Shown in pieces: positions 41,643-51,405 of a stretch of 64,000 nucleotides of DNA. Below the pieces are notes generated by a model. The model was not told the origin of the DNA. It ran no database searches and was given only the letters and a program-made list of their open reading frames with translations. The position numbers were made by a program, and so were the translations under genes. The stretch covers positions 25,556 through 89,555 of the forward strand of contig JAKLGA010000021.1 of assembly GCA_022710975.1 (NCBI GenBank), given 5' to 3'. Source of the stretch: Myxococcota bacterium. Its GTDB lineage: Bacteria > Myxococcota > B64-G9. Position 1 is the stretch's first letter. Every line of letters begins with the position of its first letter.

Positions 41643-42453
41643 ATTACCCTCCTTGGGTAGCGAATCTATAGTCAGGTATGAAGATAGATGCCATTTGGGT
41701 GGGGCGCGTGCATTACCAGCGCTAGTAAATTGTCGCCTCATTGTTTCTATCCTTACGTGCAATCATGTTCCTGACATGCCCCATTGCGAACCTTTCCTGG
41801 GCCCGCTGGGCAAAAAACTCCCACCCGAGTGCATTTTGGAATTAGCGTATCGGCAGAATGAAGAAAGAGCTCCTCATGCCAATTGTGACGAAGTTTGGAG
41901 AGCTGGTTCAAGAGCATGAAGTGTTTAGACGAGTTTTCGGATGGGTATGAGGAATGAGGGGACCATCGAGGCCTCGCTACGGCGGTGCGCCCAGCTGGAA
42001 TCCTGTTCAACGTACCGTGCATCCTGCTCGGCTCAATCCTGATCCTTGGAGTCGCTGTTCGCCTTGTCCCCAGCTGCTGTACCCAGAGAGTCCGTCTGGT
42101 TCTCTGCCTTTGCAGGCACCGAAAGCGCTTGGTCCTGGTTCGCCAGGGAGGCCGAGTCCCCTGTATCAATAGGCCTGCAGCCTGCTCCTATAACGACGAG
42201 CAATAGCTCCGCAACCAGCCCCAGGAACCCCACAAACTTGCGTCCCGCGACCAATAGTAATGACCTTACGAGTTCTCGAGCTTCCAGCCTCAGAGTTGGA
42301 GGTGCCCATCCCGTAGCATTCCACCCGATCCAGGTTCGCTCGAGGTCCATGCCGAGAGGAACACACTGGATCTATTTCTGTCAATATGAACTTTTTATAT
42401 ACAAAGTAACAGAATGTAACATAATGGGATCATCGGACTCTCGAACGACCTGA
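41643..42453. other. Mostly non-coding stretch of intermediate GC between the fibre gene and mobile DNA
   Basis: About 800 bp of mixed base composition with scattered stops in all frames, typical of decayed or acquired DNA. The only candidate gene is the short lipoprotein-like frame at 42033-42254. I see no repeats shared with the rest of the window, no tRNA and no integrase. Confidence 0.5.
42033..42254 (-). CDS. Possible small lipoprotein
   Basis: From TTG 42254 (AAGG eight bases upstream) a 73-codon frame encodes a basic start (VAGRK), a hydrophobic stretch FVGFLGLVAELLLVVIGAG, a Cys, and then a polar, disordered tail ending KANSDSKDQD. That is the build of a short lipoprotein. The -3 residue is Gly, so the lipobox is imperfect, the start codon is uncommon, and nothing like it is known to me. 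It could equally be a chance frame in decayed DNA. Confidence 0.3.
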   Translation of the reverse strand: MVAGRKFVGFLGLVAELLLVVIGAGCRPIDTGDSASLANQDQALSVPAKAENQTDSLGTAAGDKANSDSKDQD

Positions 42454-42499
42454 ACCGGGCACATGAGTGACAAAGTAGACCGGGGACATAGGTGACACC
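42454..42499. mobile_element. Remnant of an IS481/IS3-like element end
   Basis: Two tandem near-repeats, CCGGGCACATGAGTGACA and CCGGGGACATAGGTGACA, follow each other. The CCGGGnACATnnGTGACA phrase is characteristic of the termini of IS481-type elements. No transposase of that type is nearby, so this is a scar. The IS66 element begins 25 bp further right. Confidence 0.45.
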
Positions 42500-42523
42500 A
42501 GGCTGAGGCTTGGAGGTGTCGCC

Positions 42524-42547
42524 GTAAGCGTCCGGCCAACCGCACCC
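42524..42547. repeat. Left terminal inverted repeat of the IS66 element
   Basis: It begins GTAAGCGTCCGGCCAACCGC. It pairs with the right end with about five mismatches in 24 bases. Confidence 0.85.
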
Positions 42548-42616
42548 GTCCGAATCGGGTAGGTCAGTCCACTATTGGTGGCGCTCGGGTTGCTGCGTGA
42601 CGTTGCAGCTGGTCGG

Positions 42617-44269
42617 TCAGTCGGCTTCAGCGGGGGTTGGCTCTGGCTCTTCTTCTGCGTCGTCGGTCGGGGAAGGCAGATCCTTCTTCGGCAGCAGGTG
42701 CTCGGGGTGGTCCTCGGCCCAGTCCGCGGGCAGCAGGTCGAAGATCTTCCCCTTCGGCCAGCTGCGGGCCAGCTTCTCGAACACGTCCTTCAGGTAGGCC
42801 CAGGGGTTCACGCCTACCAGTGCGCAGCTCCCCAGCATCGAGTAGGCGATCGCCGCCCGCTTCCCGCCCGCGTCGGAGCCGGCGAAGAGGTAGTTCTTGC
42901 GGCCGACGGCGACGGCCCGGATCGCCCGCTCGCTGGCCCCGTTGTCGATCGGCAGCCGGCCGTCATCGTGGAAGCGCGTGAGCGTCACCCGGTTCTTCGC
43001 CGCGTACCCGCTGGCCTGGGCGAGCGGGTACGACGGCCGCAGCTACGGCCCCTTCTCCACCATCCACTTCCACAGCACGTCCATGACGGGCTTGGTATGA
43101 AGCTGCCTGAGTGCGTGCACCTCATCCGGCCCGAGTCCCTTGGCCAGCTCCTCGATCGCGTACATCTGGCGGATGAGGTCCAGCGGATAGGCAGCCATGA
43201 GCTCTCCGCCCTTCAGCGCCTCCACGAAGCGCCGACGGCCGTGCATCCAGCAGCCAACCTCGTAGGCCTTGGCGTCCTCGGCCGTGAACAGGCTGTCGAG
43301 CTTCGTGTCCGCGTCCACCACCAGCGGGCCCTCCCGGGCCCGGAGTAACGACAGCGGTCCCTCCCGGCTCTCGTTCGGCGCGTACTCGAAGTGCACGTAC
43401 TGCCCGTCACCCACGAAGCACCACGGGCTGCCCCGCTTGACGTTGTTCGGGTGCTACCGGTCCAGCACCCGGAGGTGGGTGCCGTCCGCCTGCAGCACGA
43501 CGGCGACCAGCACCGCCTCGCGGTTCACCTTCAACAAGGGCTCCAGGAGATCGGTCGCCGCTTGGACCCAGTCCGACAGCGTCGAGCGCGGGACCTCGTA
43601 TCCCCGCCGCGCGCAACGGCTCGCATGACGGTGGAGCGGCAGGTGGTCCTGGTACTTGTCCTCCACCACCTTGGCCAGCATCCCGGCCCCGGGCAGCCCC
43701 CGCCCGATGACCTTGTCTCCGACCGGGGCCACCACCACGCCGTCACCGCATTTCGGGCAGGCCCGCTTCTCCCGCAGGATCCGCCGTACCTTGAAGCTGG
43801 CCGGTACGTACTTCAGGACCTCACTCGCCTCGTGCCCGATGACAGCCTTCTCCGTCCCGCACTTCTCGCACGTCCGCTCCGCCTCGGGCACGGCGACCGG
43901 CTCGTCCTCGCGCGGCAGGTGCGCGGGCAGCGCCCGCCGCCCGTGTGGCCGGGCCTTCTTCTTCGGCTTCTCCCGCCGCGTTGGCTAGGGCGGCAGATCG
44001 ATGGGCGCCAGCAGGTCCATCGTGGTGCTGAGCTCCTGGAGCGCCAGCATGAGTTGCCCCGGGCTCACCTTCTCGCTCTTGCGCCCGTACTGGTTCGGCA
44101 GCGCCTTGATGAGCCGGAACACGTTGGAGTTGCTCTCCTCGACCAAGGAGCGCACCAGCGAGGACGCCATCCCCATCGCCTCGTCCACCTGAGACGACTC
44201 GATCATCCCGCGCAGCTTCGTGACCACGCAGTCCACGTCGAGCTCGATTGGCTTCAGTCCGTGCTTCAT
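42617..44269 (-). pseudogene. tnpC: IS66 transposase tnpC with three in-frame amber codons
   Basis: The IS66 DDE transposase covers 551 codons in a single frame with no frameshift, but TAG codons stand at 43985-43987, 43454-43456 and 43043-43045. The protein parts are otherwise well conserved: the N-terminal helix with [15 protein letters not shown], the C4 zinc motif CEKCG...CPKCG, the first Asp in LQADGTHLRV, the second in VVDADTKLDS, and the Glu region NGASERAIRAVAVGRKNYLF. Without suppression only fragments would be made. The start is ATG 44269, directly after the tnpB core region. The conservation of everything but the three codons suggests recent loss, or use of amber suppression; the former is more likely. 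Confidence 0.88.
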
Positions 44270-44684
44270 GCGGCCTAAAAGATAGGCACGCGGGATCCCG
44301 CGTCAAGACTACATTTCCACTCTCTGAGAAGATTTTCGCGGCTCCCAGCGCGGCCTCCGGCGCGCCCCGCAGATCGATGCCCTCCAGCATCAGCCCCAGC
44401 TCGGCCGAATCCATCTCGAGCTGCCGCTGGCCCTCGCGGACCTCGGCGGGCAGCCTGAACCGGCCACGCTCGAGCCGCTTGGCCAGGATGCACATCCCGC
44501 TGCGGTCCCAGAACAACACCTTGACGATGTTGCCCCGGCGGTTGAGGAAGGCGAACAGGTGGCCGGACATCGGGTCCTGCTGGATCACGTGCCGCGTGGC
44601 GGCCTCCAGGCCATCGAAGCTCTTGCGCAGGTCGACCGGCTCACAGCACAGGTACACCCGCACCGCCAGCGGCAGGGTCAGCAT
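43821..44684 (-). CDS. tnpB: IS66 accessory protein TnpB with run-on C-terminus
   Basis: The first 120 codons are a standard IS66 Orf2: [61 protein letters not shown] and [11 protein letters not shown]. Normally the protein ends soon after this point. Here the frame stays open for another 165 codons into the tnpC region, where it is only the shadow of tnpC, so the natural stop has probably been lost. The core is intact and could act, but the long tail may destabilise it. Its start overlaps the end of tnpA by 44 bases, as expected for the family. The exact role of TnpB in IS66 transposition is not settled. Confidence 0.85.
   Translation of the reverse strand: MLTLPLAVRVYLCCEPVDLRKSFDGLEAATRHVIQQDPMSGHLFAFLNRRGNIVKVLFWDRSGMCILAKRLERGRFRLPAEVREGQRQLEMDSAELGLMLEGIDLRGAPEAALGAAKIFSESGNVVLTRDPACLSFRPHEARTEANRARRGLRGHEAARDDRVVSGGRGDGDGVLAGALLGRGEQLQRVPAHQGAAEPVRAQEREGEPGATHAGAPGAQHHDGPAGAHRSAALANAAGEAEEEGPATRAAGAARAPAARGRAGRRARGGADVREVRDGEGCHRARGE
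44288..44303. repeat. Perfect 16-bp palindrome between tnpB and tnpC
   Basis: ACGCGGGATCCCGCGT lies 19 bases before the tnpC start. It could be a control site for the element or a chance GC-rich palindrome. Confidence 0.4.
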
Positions 44685-45060
44685 CCGAGCAGCTCCAGCC
44701 CTCGATGAGCCGGACGATGTCCTCGAGCGCGAACCCTCCCTCGGCGTGGATGTGGAAACCGGACGGCATGGTCACCTCGAGCGCGGCGCCAGACATCGTC
44801 GGTGCTGGCACCGCCCCACGGACGCGGACCGGCAGGAAGCGGACCGCGTCGCCGGCGCTTTTACCTGCGCCGAGCTTGCGCTGCCAGCCCCGCAGCCGCC
44901 AGGCGCCGATGCCCGTCTCCGCGGCGAACGTCGCCATCGACAGGCCGCTCACTTGGAGGGTGTCAGGCGCCCGCCTCGCGGTCGCCTCGTCCCAGCGCTT
45001 TATGATTAGAAGGTCTTGCAGATCCCGATCCGTCAGCCCACCGATCCGCGTCCTGGCCAC
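44641..45060 (-). CDS. tnpA: IS66 accessory protein TnpA
   Basis: This is a 139-residue protein from GTG 45060, with GGGAGG six bases upstream. It begins [20 protein letters not shown] and has a helix-turn-helix-like [20 protein letters not shown] before GWQRKLG, then a [18 protein letters not shown] strand region and an [11 protein letters not shown] end, as in IS66 Orf1 proteins. It reads into the start of tnpB. It is probably a DNA-binding helper of the transposase. No stop or shift interrupts it. Confidence 0.87.
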   Translation of the reverse strand: MARTRIGGLTDRDLQDLLIIKRWDEATARRAPDTLQVSGLSMATFAAETGIGAWRLRGWQRKLGAGKSAGDAVRFLPVRVRGAVPAPTMSGAALEVTMPSGFHIHAEGGFALEDIVRLIEGWSCSDADPAAGGAGVPVL

Positions 45061-45112
45061 CTCGCACCTCCCTGCGTAGTGGCCAAGGTGCTCATGCCAC
45101 TCCAAAGAGGCC

Positions 45113-45136
45113 AGATGTGGTTGGCAGGACGGTTAC
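45113..45136. repeat. Right terminal inverted repeat of the IS66 element
   Basis: The plus strand ends GTTGGCAGGACGGTTAC; read on the minus strand it starts GTAACCGTCCTGCCAACC, matching the left end. Confidence 0.85.
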
Positions 45137-45176
45137 GTCCCGGAGGTGCTTCTGGGATCCGTCCTCCTGGAAGAAC

Positions 45177-45239
45177 TCACCTCAGGCCCAGGGCGTCCAG
45201 CGGGGCGGTGAAGATCAGCAGGGACTCATGTTCTTGCAC
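45177..45239 (-). pseudogene. Truncated nucleotidyltransferase gene start
   Basis: From GTG 45239, 20 codons read MQEHESLLIFTAPLDALGLR and then TGA. In MNT/AbiEii-type nucleotidyltransferases such a start is followed by a Y-x-V-T-G-S-x-A block, which is absent; 40 bases further on lies the end of the IS66 element. The start overlaps the end of the upstream small gene, as usual for this pair. The rest of the gene is missing from both sides of the insertion, so part of the locus was deleted. The family call rests on few residues and the gene order. Confidence 0.5.
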
Positions 45240-45414
45240 GCAGGAAGACCTACCGGACCTCGGCCTGCACGGCCTCCTCGGACCAGTCCGGGTGCTGCAT
45301 CCTGAGCCCCGCGGCCTTGAGCTCGCGGGCCGCGCGGTTGAGCTGGCAGGCGATGCGCAGCTTCTCGGCCGGGGTCATCCGGCGGTAGGCCTGGATCTGT
45401 GCGGGGTGTAGCAC
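45226..45414 (-). pseudogene. Small helical protein gene with a late in-frame TAG
   Basis: From GTG 45414 (GGGAGGAGG nine bases upstream) it reads MLHPAQIQAYRRMTPAEKLR, IACQLNRAARELKAAGLRMQ, HPDWSEEAVQAEVR and then TAG (45250-45252), and continues in frame VFLRART to TGA. Proteins of this small family (T-P-A-E-K-L-x ... HPDWS ... FLxAR) usually include the last block, so the TAG looks like a premature stop. They are often encoded just before a nucleotidyltransferase, whose start is found here too. If the TAG is the true end, the product is 54 residues. The pair may have been a toxin/antitoxin-like or unknown module. Confidence 0.6.
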
Positions 45415-45451
45415 CCGGTCCTCCTCCCGGAGCGACGGTCTGCGCTCAACC

Positions 45452-45475
45452 GGGGCGGGTTTGGAAACCCGCCCC
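45452..45475 (-). terminator. Perfect hairpin at the end of the 45475 gene
   Basis: GGGGCGGGTTT and AAACCCGCCCC form an 11-bp perfect stem with a GG loop, its arm touching the TAG of the secreted-protein gene. It is symmetrical, so it could act on transcripts from either strand. No T-run follows. Confidence 0.6.
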
Positions 45476-46269
45476 TACTCCGTGTCGCCGCCCTCTTCGC
45501 CGTCCTCGCCGAAGGTGCCCTTCTCCTCGACCGGGGTGGCCAGCTCCAGGCCGACCTTGCCCATGCACTGCTGGGTCTTCTCCGCGGCCTTGTCGAACTG
45601 CGGCTGGACCAGGAGATCGAAGAAGCGCGGGTAGAGCTTGGACAGGTCGCCGGTCTCCTCGAAGTCGTCGTTCAGCCGGCCGAACCACTCCTTGTTGCGC
45701 GCCTCGAAGCGGCCCTTGAGGTCGGCGCGCACGAGCTCCCGCGAGCGGGTGTCCTGGGAGGCGAAGCAGCGCTTGGCCACCGTGCGCGCCAGCAGCAGCC
45801 CGTCCTCGAAGGCCTCCTCGAAGATCTTGTGGGCCTCCTGGCACTCGGCCGGGACCTTGAGCGCCTTGACCTGCGCGGTCAGCTTCTCCTGGGCCTTGAG
45901 CAGCCCGGTCCAGCGCTCCTGGAAGGTCTTGCTGGCCATCAGCGCCGGCTGATCCCGGTTGGGGCTCATCTGGATCTCGGCCTTGAAGTCGGGCCGCAGG
46001 TACTTGGTGATGTGCTCGCTCACCAGCACGAACTCGGCCACGTGGAAGCGGTTCACCCGCCAGGGCGCGTGGCCCACCCGGAACTCCGTGCGGGAGGTCT
46101 GGTAGGTCAGCAGGGCCACGTCCGTGTCCGGGTAGGGCTCGTACTTGACCCCGGCGTTCAGCGGCTTGGGCGGGGTCTTGGACTTGGCCGGGCCGCCCGC
46201 CAGGGCGGCGGGCGAGAGGAGCGCCAGGGCGAGCAGCGCGGCCAGGGTCGTTCGCAGCGTGGACTTCAT
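45475..46269 (-). CDS. Hypothetical secreted protein
   Basis: This is a 264-residue exported protein with a signal peptide (LLSPAALAG) and a mostly helical body (VAEFVLVSEHITKYLRPDFK, WTGLLKAQEKLTAQVKALKV), one Cys pair region (KRCFASQDTRSRELV, QQCMGKVGLEL) and an acidic C-terminus (GEDGEEGGDTE). GGAGG stands eight bases before ATG 46269. It is divergent from ridA with about 130 bp between. I do not recognise the family; periplasmic location is the only safe statement. Confidence 0.82.
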   Translation of the reverse strand: MKSTLRTTLAALLALALLSPAALAGGPAKSKTPPKPLNAGVKYEPYPDTDVALLTYQTSRTEFRVGHAPWRVNRFHVAEFVLVSEHITKYLRPDFKAEIQMSPNRDQPALMASKTFQERWTGLLKAQEKLTAQVKALKVPAECQEAHKIFEEAFEDGLLLARTVAKRCFASQDTRSRELVRADLKGRFEARNKEWFGRLNDDFEETGDLSKLYPRFFDLLVQPQFDKAAEKTQQCMGKVGLELATPVEEKGTFGEDGEEGGDTE

Positions 46270-46346
46270 GGCGGGGACCTCCCATCGGGCTTGGACGCCC
46301 GATCCGGCTGTTGATTCTAGCGCGTGCGCCGGGCGATTCAAGTCAG

Positions 46347-46376
46347 TTGCGCGCCGGCTGGCCGGGCGGGTATAGT
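46347..46376 (+). promoter_or_regulatory. Sigma70-like promoter of ridA and the following receptor operon
   Basis: TTGCGC and TATAGT are spaced by 18 bases, 22 bases before the ATG of ridA. The pattern (TTGCGY, 18, TA-rich box) is the same as upstream of the TonB receptor at 15639. Confidence 0.6.
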
Positions 46377-46398
46377 GCCTGCCCCGGAGGTGCCCAGC

Positions 46399-46788
46399 AT
46401 GAGCCGAGAAGCCGTCCAGTCCGAGCGCGCCCCGGCCGCCGTGGGGCCGTACTCCCAGGCCTGCCGGGCCCGGGGCTCCCGGACCCTGTACCTGTCGGGC
46501 CAGGTCCCGCTGGACCCCGCCACCGGCCAGCTCGTGCCGGGGCCGGCCGCCGCGCAGGCCGCCCGCTGCCTCGAGAGCCTGAAGGCCGTGCTCGAGGCCG
46601 ACGGGCTGGGCTTCGCGGACGTGGTGCGCTGCACCATCTTCCTGACCGACCTGGCGGACTTCGGCGCGGTCAACGAGGTCTACAGCCGCTGCTTCCAGGC
46701 GCCCTTCCCGGCCCGGGCCTGCGTGCAGGTCGTGGCCCTGCCCCGGGGCGCCCGGGTGGAGATCGACGCCGTCGCCGAGCGCGCCTGA
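46399..46788 (+). CDS. ridA: RidA-family deaminase
   Basis: This is a 129-residue cytoplasmic protein of the RidA/YjgF/UK114 family, which hydrolyses reactive enamine/imine intermediates made by PLP enzymes such as threonine dehydratase. Family marks are present: GPYSQACRARG near the start, YLSGQVPLDPATGQLV, the NEVY motif, and PFPARACVQVVALPRGARVEI, which carries the key Arg and the Glu of the active site. The length is standard for the trimeric enzyme. I chose ATG 46399, with GGAGG upstream, over an upstream codon inside the promoter. The receptor gene starts 7 bp after its stop. Confidence 0.95.
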   Translation: MSREAVQSERAPAAVGPYSQACRARGSRTLYLSGQVPLDPATGQLVPGPAAAQAARCLESLKAVLEADGLGFADVVRCTIFLTDLADFGAVNEVYSRCFQAPFPARACVQVVALPRGARVEIDAVAERA

Positions 46789-46795
46789 GGTCCAC

Positions 46796-49081
46796 GTGGC
46801 GCGGCTCTCCCGGATCAGCCTGGCCCTGGCGCTGTGCGCGGCGCTCCCGGCCACGGCCCTGGCCGGCGGGTCCATCCGGGGCCTGCTGGTGCAGCGGCAG
46901 TCCGGCGAGCCGATCCTGGGGGCGTCCGTCAGCCTGGACGACGGGGCCGCGCTGACCGCGTCCGACGAGCGCGGGCGCTTCCGCTTCACCGACGTGCCGG
47001 CCGGCCCGCACACACTCGGCGTACGCGATCCGGAGTGCGCGCCGCTCGACACCCAGGTGGAGGTCGTGGACGGCCAGACCCTGGAGCTCGACCTGGCCCT
47101 GGACGCCCGCGGCGAGGAGGACACCGAGGAGGTGGTCATCCGTTCGCCGCGCCTGGAGTCGGCCGTCAACGACACGGTGCTGGAGATGGAGGAGGTCCGG
47201 AAGATCCCCGGCACCCAGGGCGACGTGCTGAAGATCGTGCAGAGCCTGCCGGGCGTGGCCCGCGGGGTGGCCTTCGGCGGCACCGCCGGCCCGGGGGTGA
47301 TCGTGCGCGGCAGCGCCCCGGAGGACAGCGCCGTGCTGATCGACGGCTTCGGCGTGCCGATGCTGTACCACTTCGGCGGGCTCAAGTCGGTGATCAACTC
47401 GGACCTGCTCAAGCGCATCGACTTCCTGCCTGGCGGCTTCGGGGCCGAGTTCGGCGACGCGATCGGCGGGGTGCTCGACGTGCAGACGCAGCCCTGCACC
47501 CACTCCCAGTACGACGGCTACGTCGAGCTCAGCATGATCGACGCGGGCTTCCTGGTGCAGGGCCCCATCACCTCGGAGTCCGGCTTCCTGCTGGCCGCGC
47601 GACGCTCCACCCTCGACGCGTGGCTGCCCTCCGTGCTGGACGCGGTCACCGACGACGACACCGGCTTCTCCATGACGGTGGCGCCGGTGTACTACGACTT
47701 CCAGGCCAAGCTGGACTGGAGCCCGGGCGCGCGCGATCGGCTGACGTTCTTCGCCTTCGGCTCGAGCGACCGGCTGACCTTCCTGGTCGACAAGGCCATG
47801 TCCGGGGACACCTCGCTGCGCGGCGACTTCGGCATGGCCTTCCAGTTCTACCGCTTCAACCTGGGCTGGAGCCACGCCGGCGAGAGCTGGCAGCTCACCA
47901 CGCTGGCCAACGCCGGCTGGGACAAGGCCGACGTGAGCATCGGCATGGGCCGCTACATGCACTTCGACGTGCCGGGCGGGAACCTGCGCTCGGATCTCGA
48001 GTGGAAGCTGGCGGAGCGCTGGACGCTGCGGGCCGGGCTGAACGGCGGGTTCAGCAAGTACCACTTCTGGGCCCAGATGCCGCGCATGCCCAAGGAGGGC
48101 GAGGACGCCTCCGGGTTCGAGAACCTCGAGCTGTTCACCGCCGACCTGGCCGACTGGAACTACAACCTGTCGGGCTACGTCTCGGTGGCCTGGCGGCCCC
48201 TCGATCCGCTCAGCCTCTCGCTGGGGCTCAGGCTGGACGGGTACGGCGGCCCGTGGAGCGGGTTCGGCGCCTCGCCGCGGGCGAGCGCGCGCTACCGGGT
48301 GCTGGAGACCACCCTGTTGAAGCTCGGGGTCGGGCTCTACCAGCAGCCGCCCGCCGAGGACGAGACGGCCGACGAGTGGGGCAACCCGGACCTCGGCCTG
48401 GAGCGGGCCATCCACTACGTGGTCGGCCTGGAGCAGGCCCTACCGTGGCACGTCCAGGTGGAGTTCAACTACTTCTACAAGGACATGGACCGCCTGGTCG
48501 TATCCGACGCCGAGACGATCTACTCCAACGACGGCCGCGGGCGGGCCTCCGGCGTCGAGCTGCTCGTGCGCCGCGACCTGGCCGACGGGTTGTTCGGCTG
48601 GCTGTCCTACACGCTGATGCGCTCCCAGCGCCAGGATCACGCCGGCGAGGACTGGCGGCTGTTCGACTGGGACCAGACCCACATCCTGACGCTGGTGGCC
48701 GGCTACCGCCTGCCCACGGGCGAGATCGAGCCGATGCACGGCCAGCGCTCGGGCTGGGAGTTCGGCCTGCGCTTCACCCTCGTCAGCGGCAACCCCGAGA
48801 CGCCCTACCTGGGCGGCATCTACGACGCGGACTACGACACCTACCTGGGCATCCCCGGCCAGAACAACAGCCGGCGGCTGCCGCTCTTCCACCAGCTCGA
48901 CTTCCGCCTCGACTACACCTGGGCCTGGACGAACTGGGCGCTGTCGGTCTTCCTGGACATCCAGAACGTCTACAACCACCGCAACGTGGAGGGGGTGCAG
49001 TACAACTACGACTACACCGATCGCACCTACTTCCAGGGCATGTTCTTCCTGCCGGCGCTGGGGCTGAAGGGGTACTTCTGA
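46796..49081 (+). CDS. TonB-dependent receptor with N-terminal carboxypeptidase-regulatory-like domain
   Basis: This is a 761-residue outer-membrane receptor. The signal peptide (PATALAG) is followed by a CarboxypepD_reg-like Ig domain (GSIRGLLVQRQSGEPILGAS, about 24-105), then the plug (KIVQSLPGVARGVAFGGTAG, VIVRGSAPEDSAVLIDGFGV) and a barrel to the C-terminal LPALGLKGYF, whose last Phe fits outer-membrane insertion. Such receptors with this N-terminal domain import large or complex ligands in Bacteroidota and Myxococcota. GAGG precedes GTG 46796. It follows ridA by 7 bp and overlaps the next lipoprotein gene by one base (TGATG), which is probably its partner. The ligand is unknown. Confidence 0.92.
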   Translation: MARLSRISLALALCAALPATALAGGSIRGLLVQRQSGEPILGASVSLDDGAALTASDERGRFRFTDVPAGPHTLGVRDPECAPLDTQVEVVDGQTLELDLALDARGEEDTEEVVIRSPRLESAVNDTVLEMEEVRKIPGTQGDVLKIVQSLPGVARGVAFGGTAGPGVIVRGSAPEDSAVLIDGFGVPMLYHFGGLKSVINSDLLKRIDFLPGGFGAEFGDAIGGVLDVQTQPCTHSQYDGYVELSMIDAGFLVQGPITSESGFLLAARRSTLDAWLPSVLDAVTDDDTGFSMTVAPVYYDFQAKLDWSPGARDRLTFFAFGSSDRLTFLVDKAMSGDTSLRGDFGMAFQFYRFNLGWSHAGESWQLTTLANAGWDKADVSIGMGRYMHFDVPGGNLRSDLEWKLAERWTLRAGLNGGFSKYHFWAQMPRMPKEGEDASGFENLELFTADLADWNYNLSGYVSVAWRPLDPLSLSLGLRLDGYGGPWSGFGASPRASARYRVLETTLLKLGVGLYQQPPAEDETADEWGNPDLGLERAIHYVVGLEQALPWHVQVEFNYFYKDMDRLVVSDAETIYSNDGRGRASGVELLVRRDLADGLFGWLSYTLMRSQRQDHAGEDWRLFDWDQTHILTLVAGYRLPTGEIEPMHGQRSGWEFGLRFTLVSGNPETPYLGGIYDADYDTYLGIPGQNNSRRLPLFHQLDFRLDYTWAWTNWALSVFLDIQNVYNHRNVEGVQYNYDYTDRTYFQGMFFLPALGLKGYF

Positions 49082-49992
49082 TGCGCACCGCGCTGCGAAT
49101 CGGGGCCGTGCTGCTAGCCTGCGCCTTGGCCGGGGGCTGCGACAGCCCCTTCCCGGACGAGACCCTGGTGGAGCGGCTGCGGCTGCTGGCGGTGGCCGCC
49201 GAGCCGCCCGAGGCGGGGGTGACGGACACGCTCGCCTTCCGCGCCCTGGTGGCCGACCCCCGGGGCGCGGGCCGGCCGCTCGAGTACACCTGGGCCGTGT
49301 GCTTCCTGGCGATCGGCTACGCCGCCGCGGACGTGGCCTGCCCGGGACCGGGCAACTTCCCGCTGGAGGCCGAGGGGGACGGCGCGCGCCTGGCGGTGCC
49401 GGAGCTGGTGGCCTGGCTGATGGAGCAGGACCTGCCCGTGGACCCGGGCGATCCGGGCGGGGGCGAGTGGCCGGAGGTGGTCACCCTGCTCGTCGGGCTG
49501 GAGGTCTCGGGCCCGCCGCTCGCGGACCAGGACGGGCCGGAGCGGGTGCGCGCGCTCAAGCGCTTCCACCTGCGCCTGTCGGGCCAGGCCAGCCCCAACC
49601 ACAACCCCGCGCTGGCCGGCCTCAGCCTGGACGGGCTGCCCTGGGACGAGGCCCCGGGCCCGAACGGCGTGCCGGAGCTCCAGGCCGGGAGCGAGCACCT
49701 GCTGCGCCCGGAGGTGCTGGCCGGCTCGGTCGAGACCTTCAGCGAGGGCGAGCCGCCCGAAGAGGTCCAGGAGACGCTGCTGTTCAGCTGGTTCTCCACC
49801 GGCGGGGAGTTCCGCGATCAGCGCACGCTCCTCGATCCGCTGCTCTACGAGGATCTGGCCAAGAACCGCCTGAAGGCCCCCGAGGAGCCCGGGCGGTACG
49901 ATTTGTGGCTGGTGGTGCGCGACGATCGCCTGGGCGCGGGCTGGCTGCAGACCGCCTTCGAGGTGGTGCCCGCGCCGGACGCGGGAGACTAG
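49081..49992 (+). CDS. Lipoprotein partner of the TonB receptor
   Basis: This is a 303-residue lipoprotein (Cys in ALAGGC). The N-terminal half has an Ig-like strand pattern (RLLAVAAEPPEAGVTDTLAF, RALVADPRGAGRPLEYTWAV), like a PKD-type domain; the second half repeats a similar motif (LLFSWFSTGGEFRDQRTLL, GRYDLWLVVRDDRLGAGW). Its ATG overlaps the stop of the receptor gene, so it is made with the receptor and may cap it from outside, as SusD-like lipoproteins do elsewhere, although it is not a SusD homologue. No enzyme motif is seen. Confidence 0.86.
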   Translation: MRTALRIGAVLLACALAGGCDSPFPDETLVERLRLLAVAAEPPEAGVTDTLAFRALVADPRGAGRPLEYTWAVCFLAIGYAAADVACPGPGNFPLEAEGDGARLAVPELVAWLMEQDLPVDPGDPGGGEWPEVVTLLVGLEVSGPPLADQDGPERVRALKRFHLRLSGQASPNHNPALAGLSLDGLPWDEAPGPNGVPELQAGSEHLLRPEVLAGSVETFSEGEPPEEVQETLLFSWFSTGGEFRDQRTLLDPLLYEDLAKNRLKAPEEPGRYDLWLVVRDDRLGAGWLQTAFEVVPAPDAGD

Positions 49993-50011
49993 GCACTGCG
50001 GGAGGTGCGGC

Positions 50012-51313
<1,302 letters not shown>

Positions 51314-51405
51314 AGGCCGAACAGGTTGATCTCGCCCCCCGCTTCTGGCAGCATGTCTAGCGCCCCGTACTTGGCGTCGGCGCCCGGCGCCCGAAGGGAG
51401 CCTTC

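Larger units (their letters stand above)
42524..45136 (-). mobile_element. IS66-family insertion sequence, decayed
   Basis: This is a 2.6-kb element with the three-gene IS66 layout on the minus strand: tnpA, tnpB, tnpC. The left end GTAAGCGTCCGGCCAACC (from 42524) and the right end, read inward from 45136 as GTAACCGTCCTGCCAACC, form terminal inverted repeats with the GTAA start typical of the family and few mismatches. The 8 bases outside each end (GTGTCGCC and GTCCCGGA) do not match, so no target duplication remains. tnpC has three in-frame TAG codons, so the copy is probably dead unless complemented. It sits in the wreck of a small-protein/nucleotidyltransferase gene pair. Confidence 0.92.

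Noticed and set aside
42524..45136. 8-bp target duplication around the IS66 element
   Set aside because: The flanks GTGTCGCC and GTCCCGGA share only four positions, so no duplication can be claimed.
45475..47499. Longer version of the secreted-protein gene starting near 47.5 kb on the minus strand
   Set aside because: The extension runs antisense through ridA and the receptor gene; the signal peptide and ribosome site place the start at 46269.
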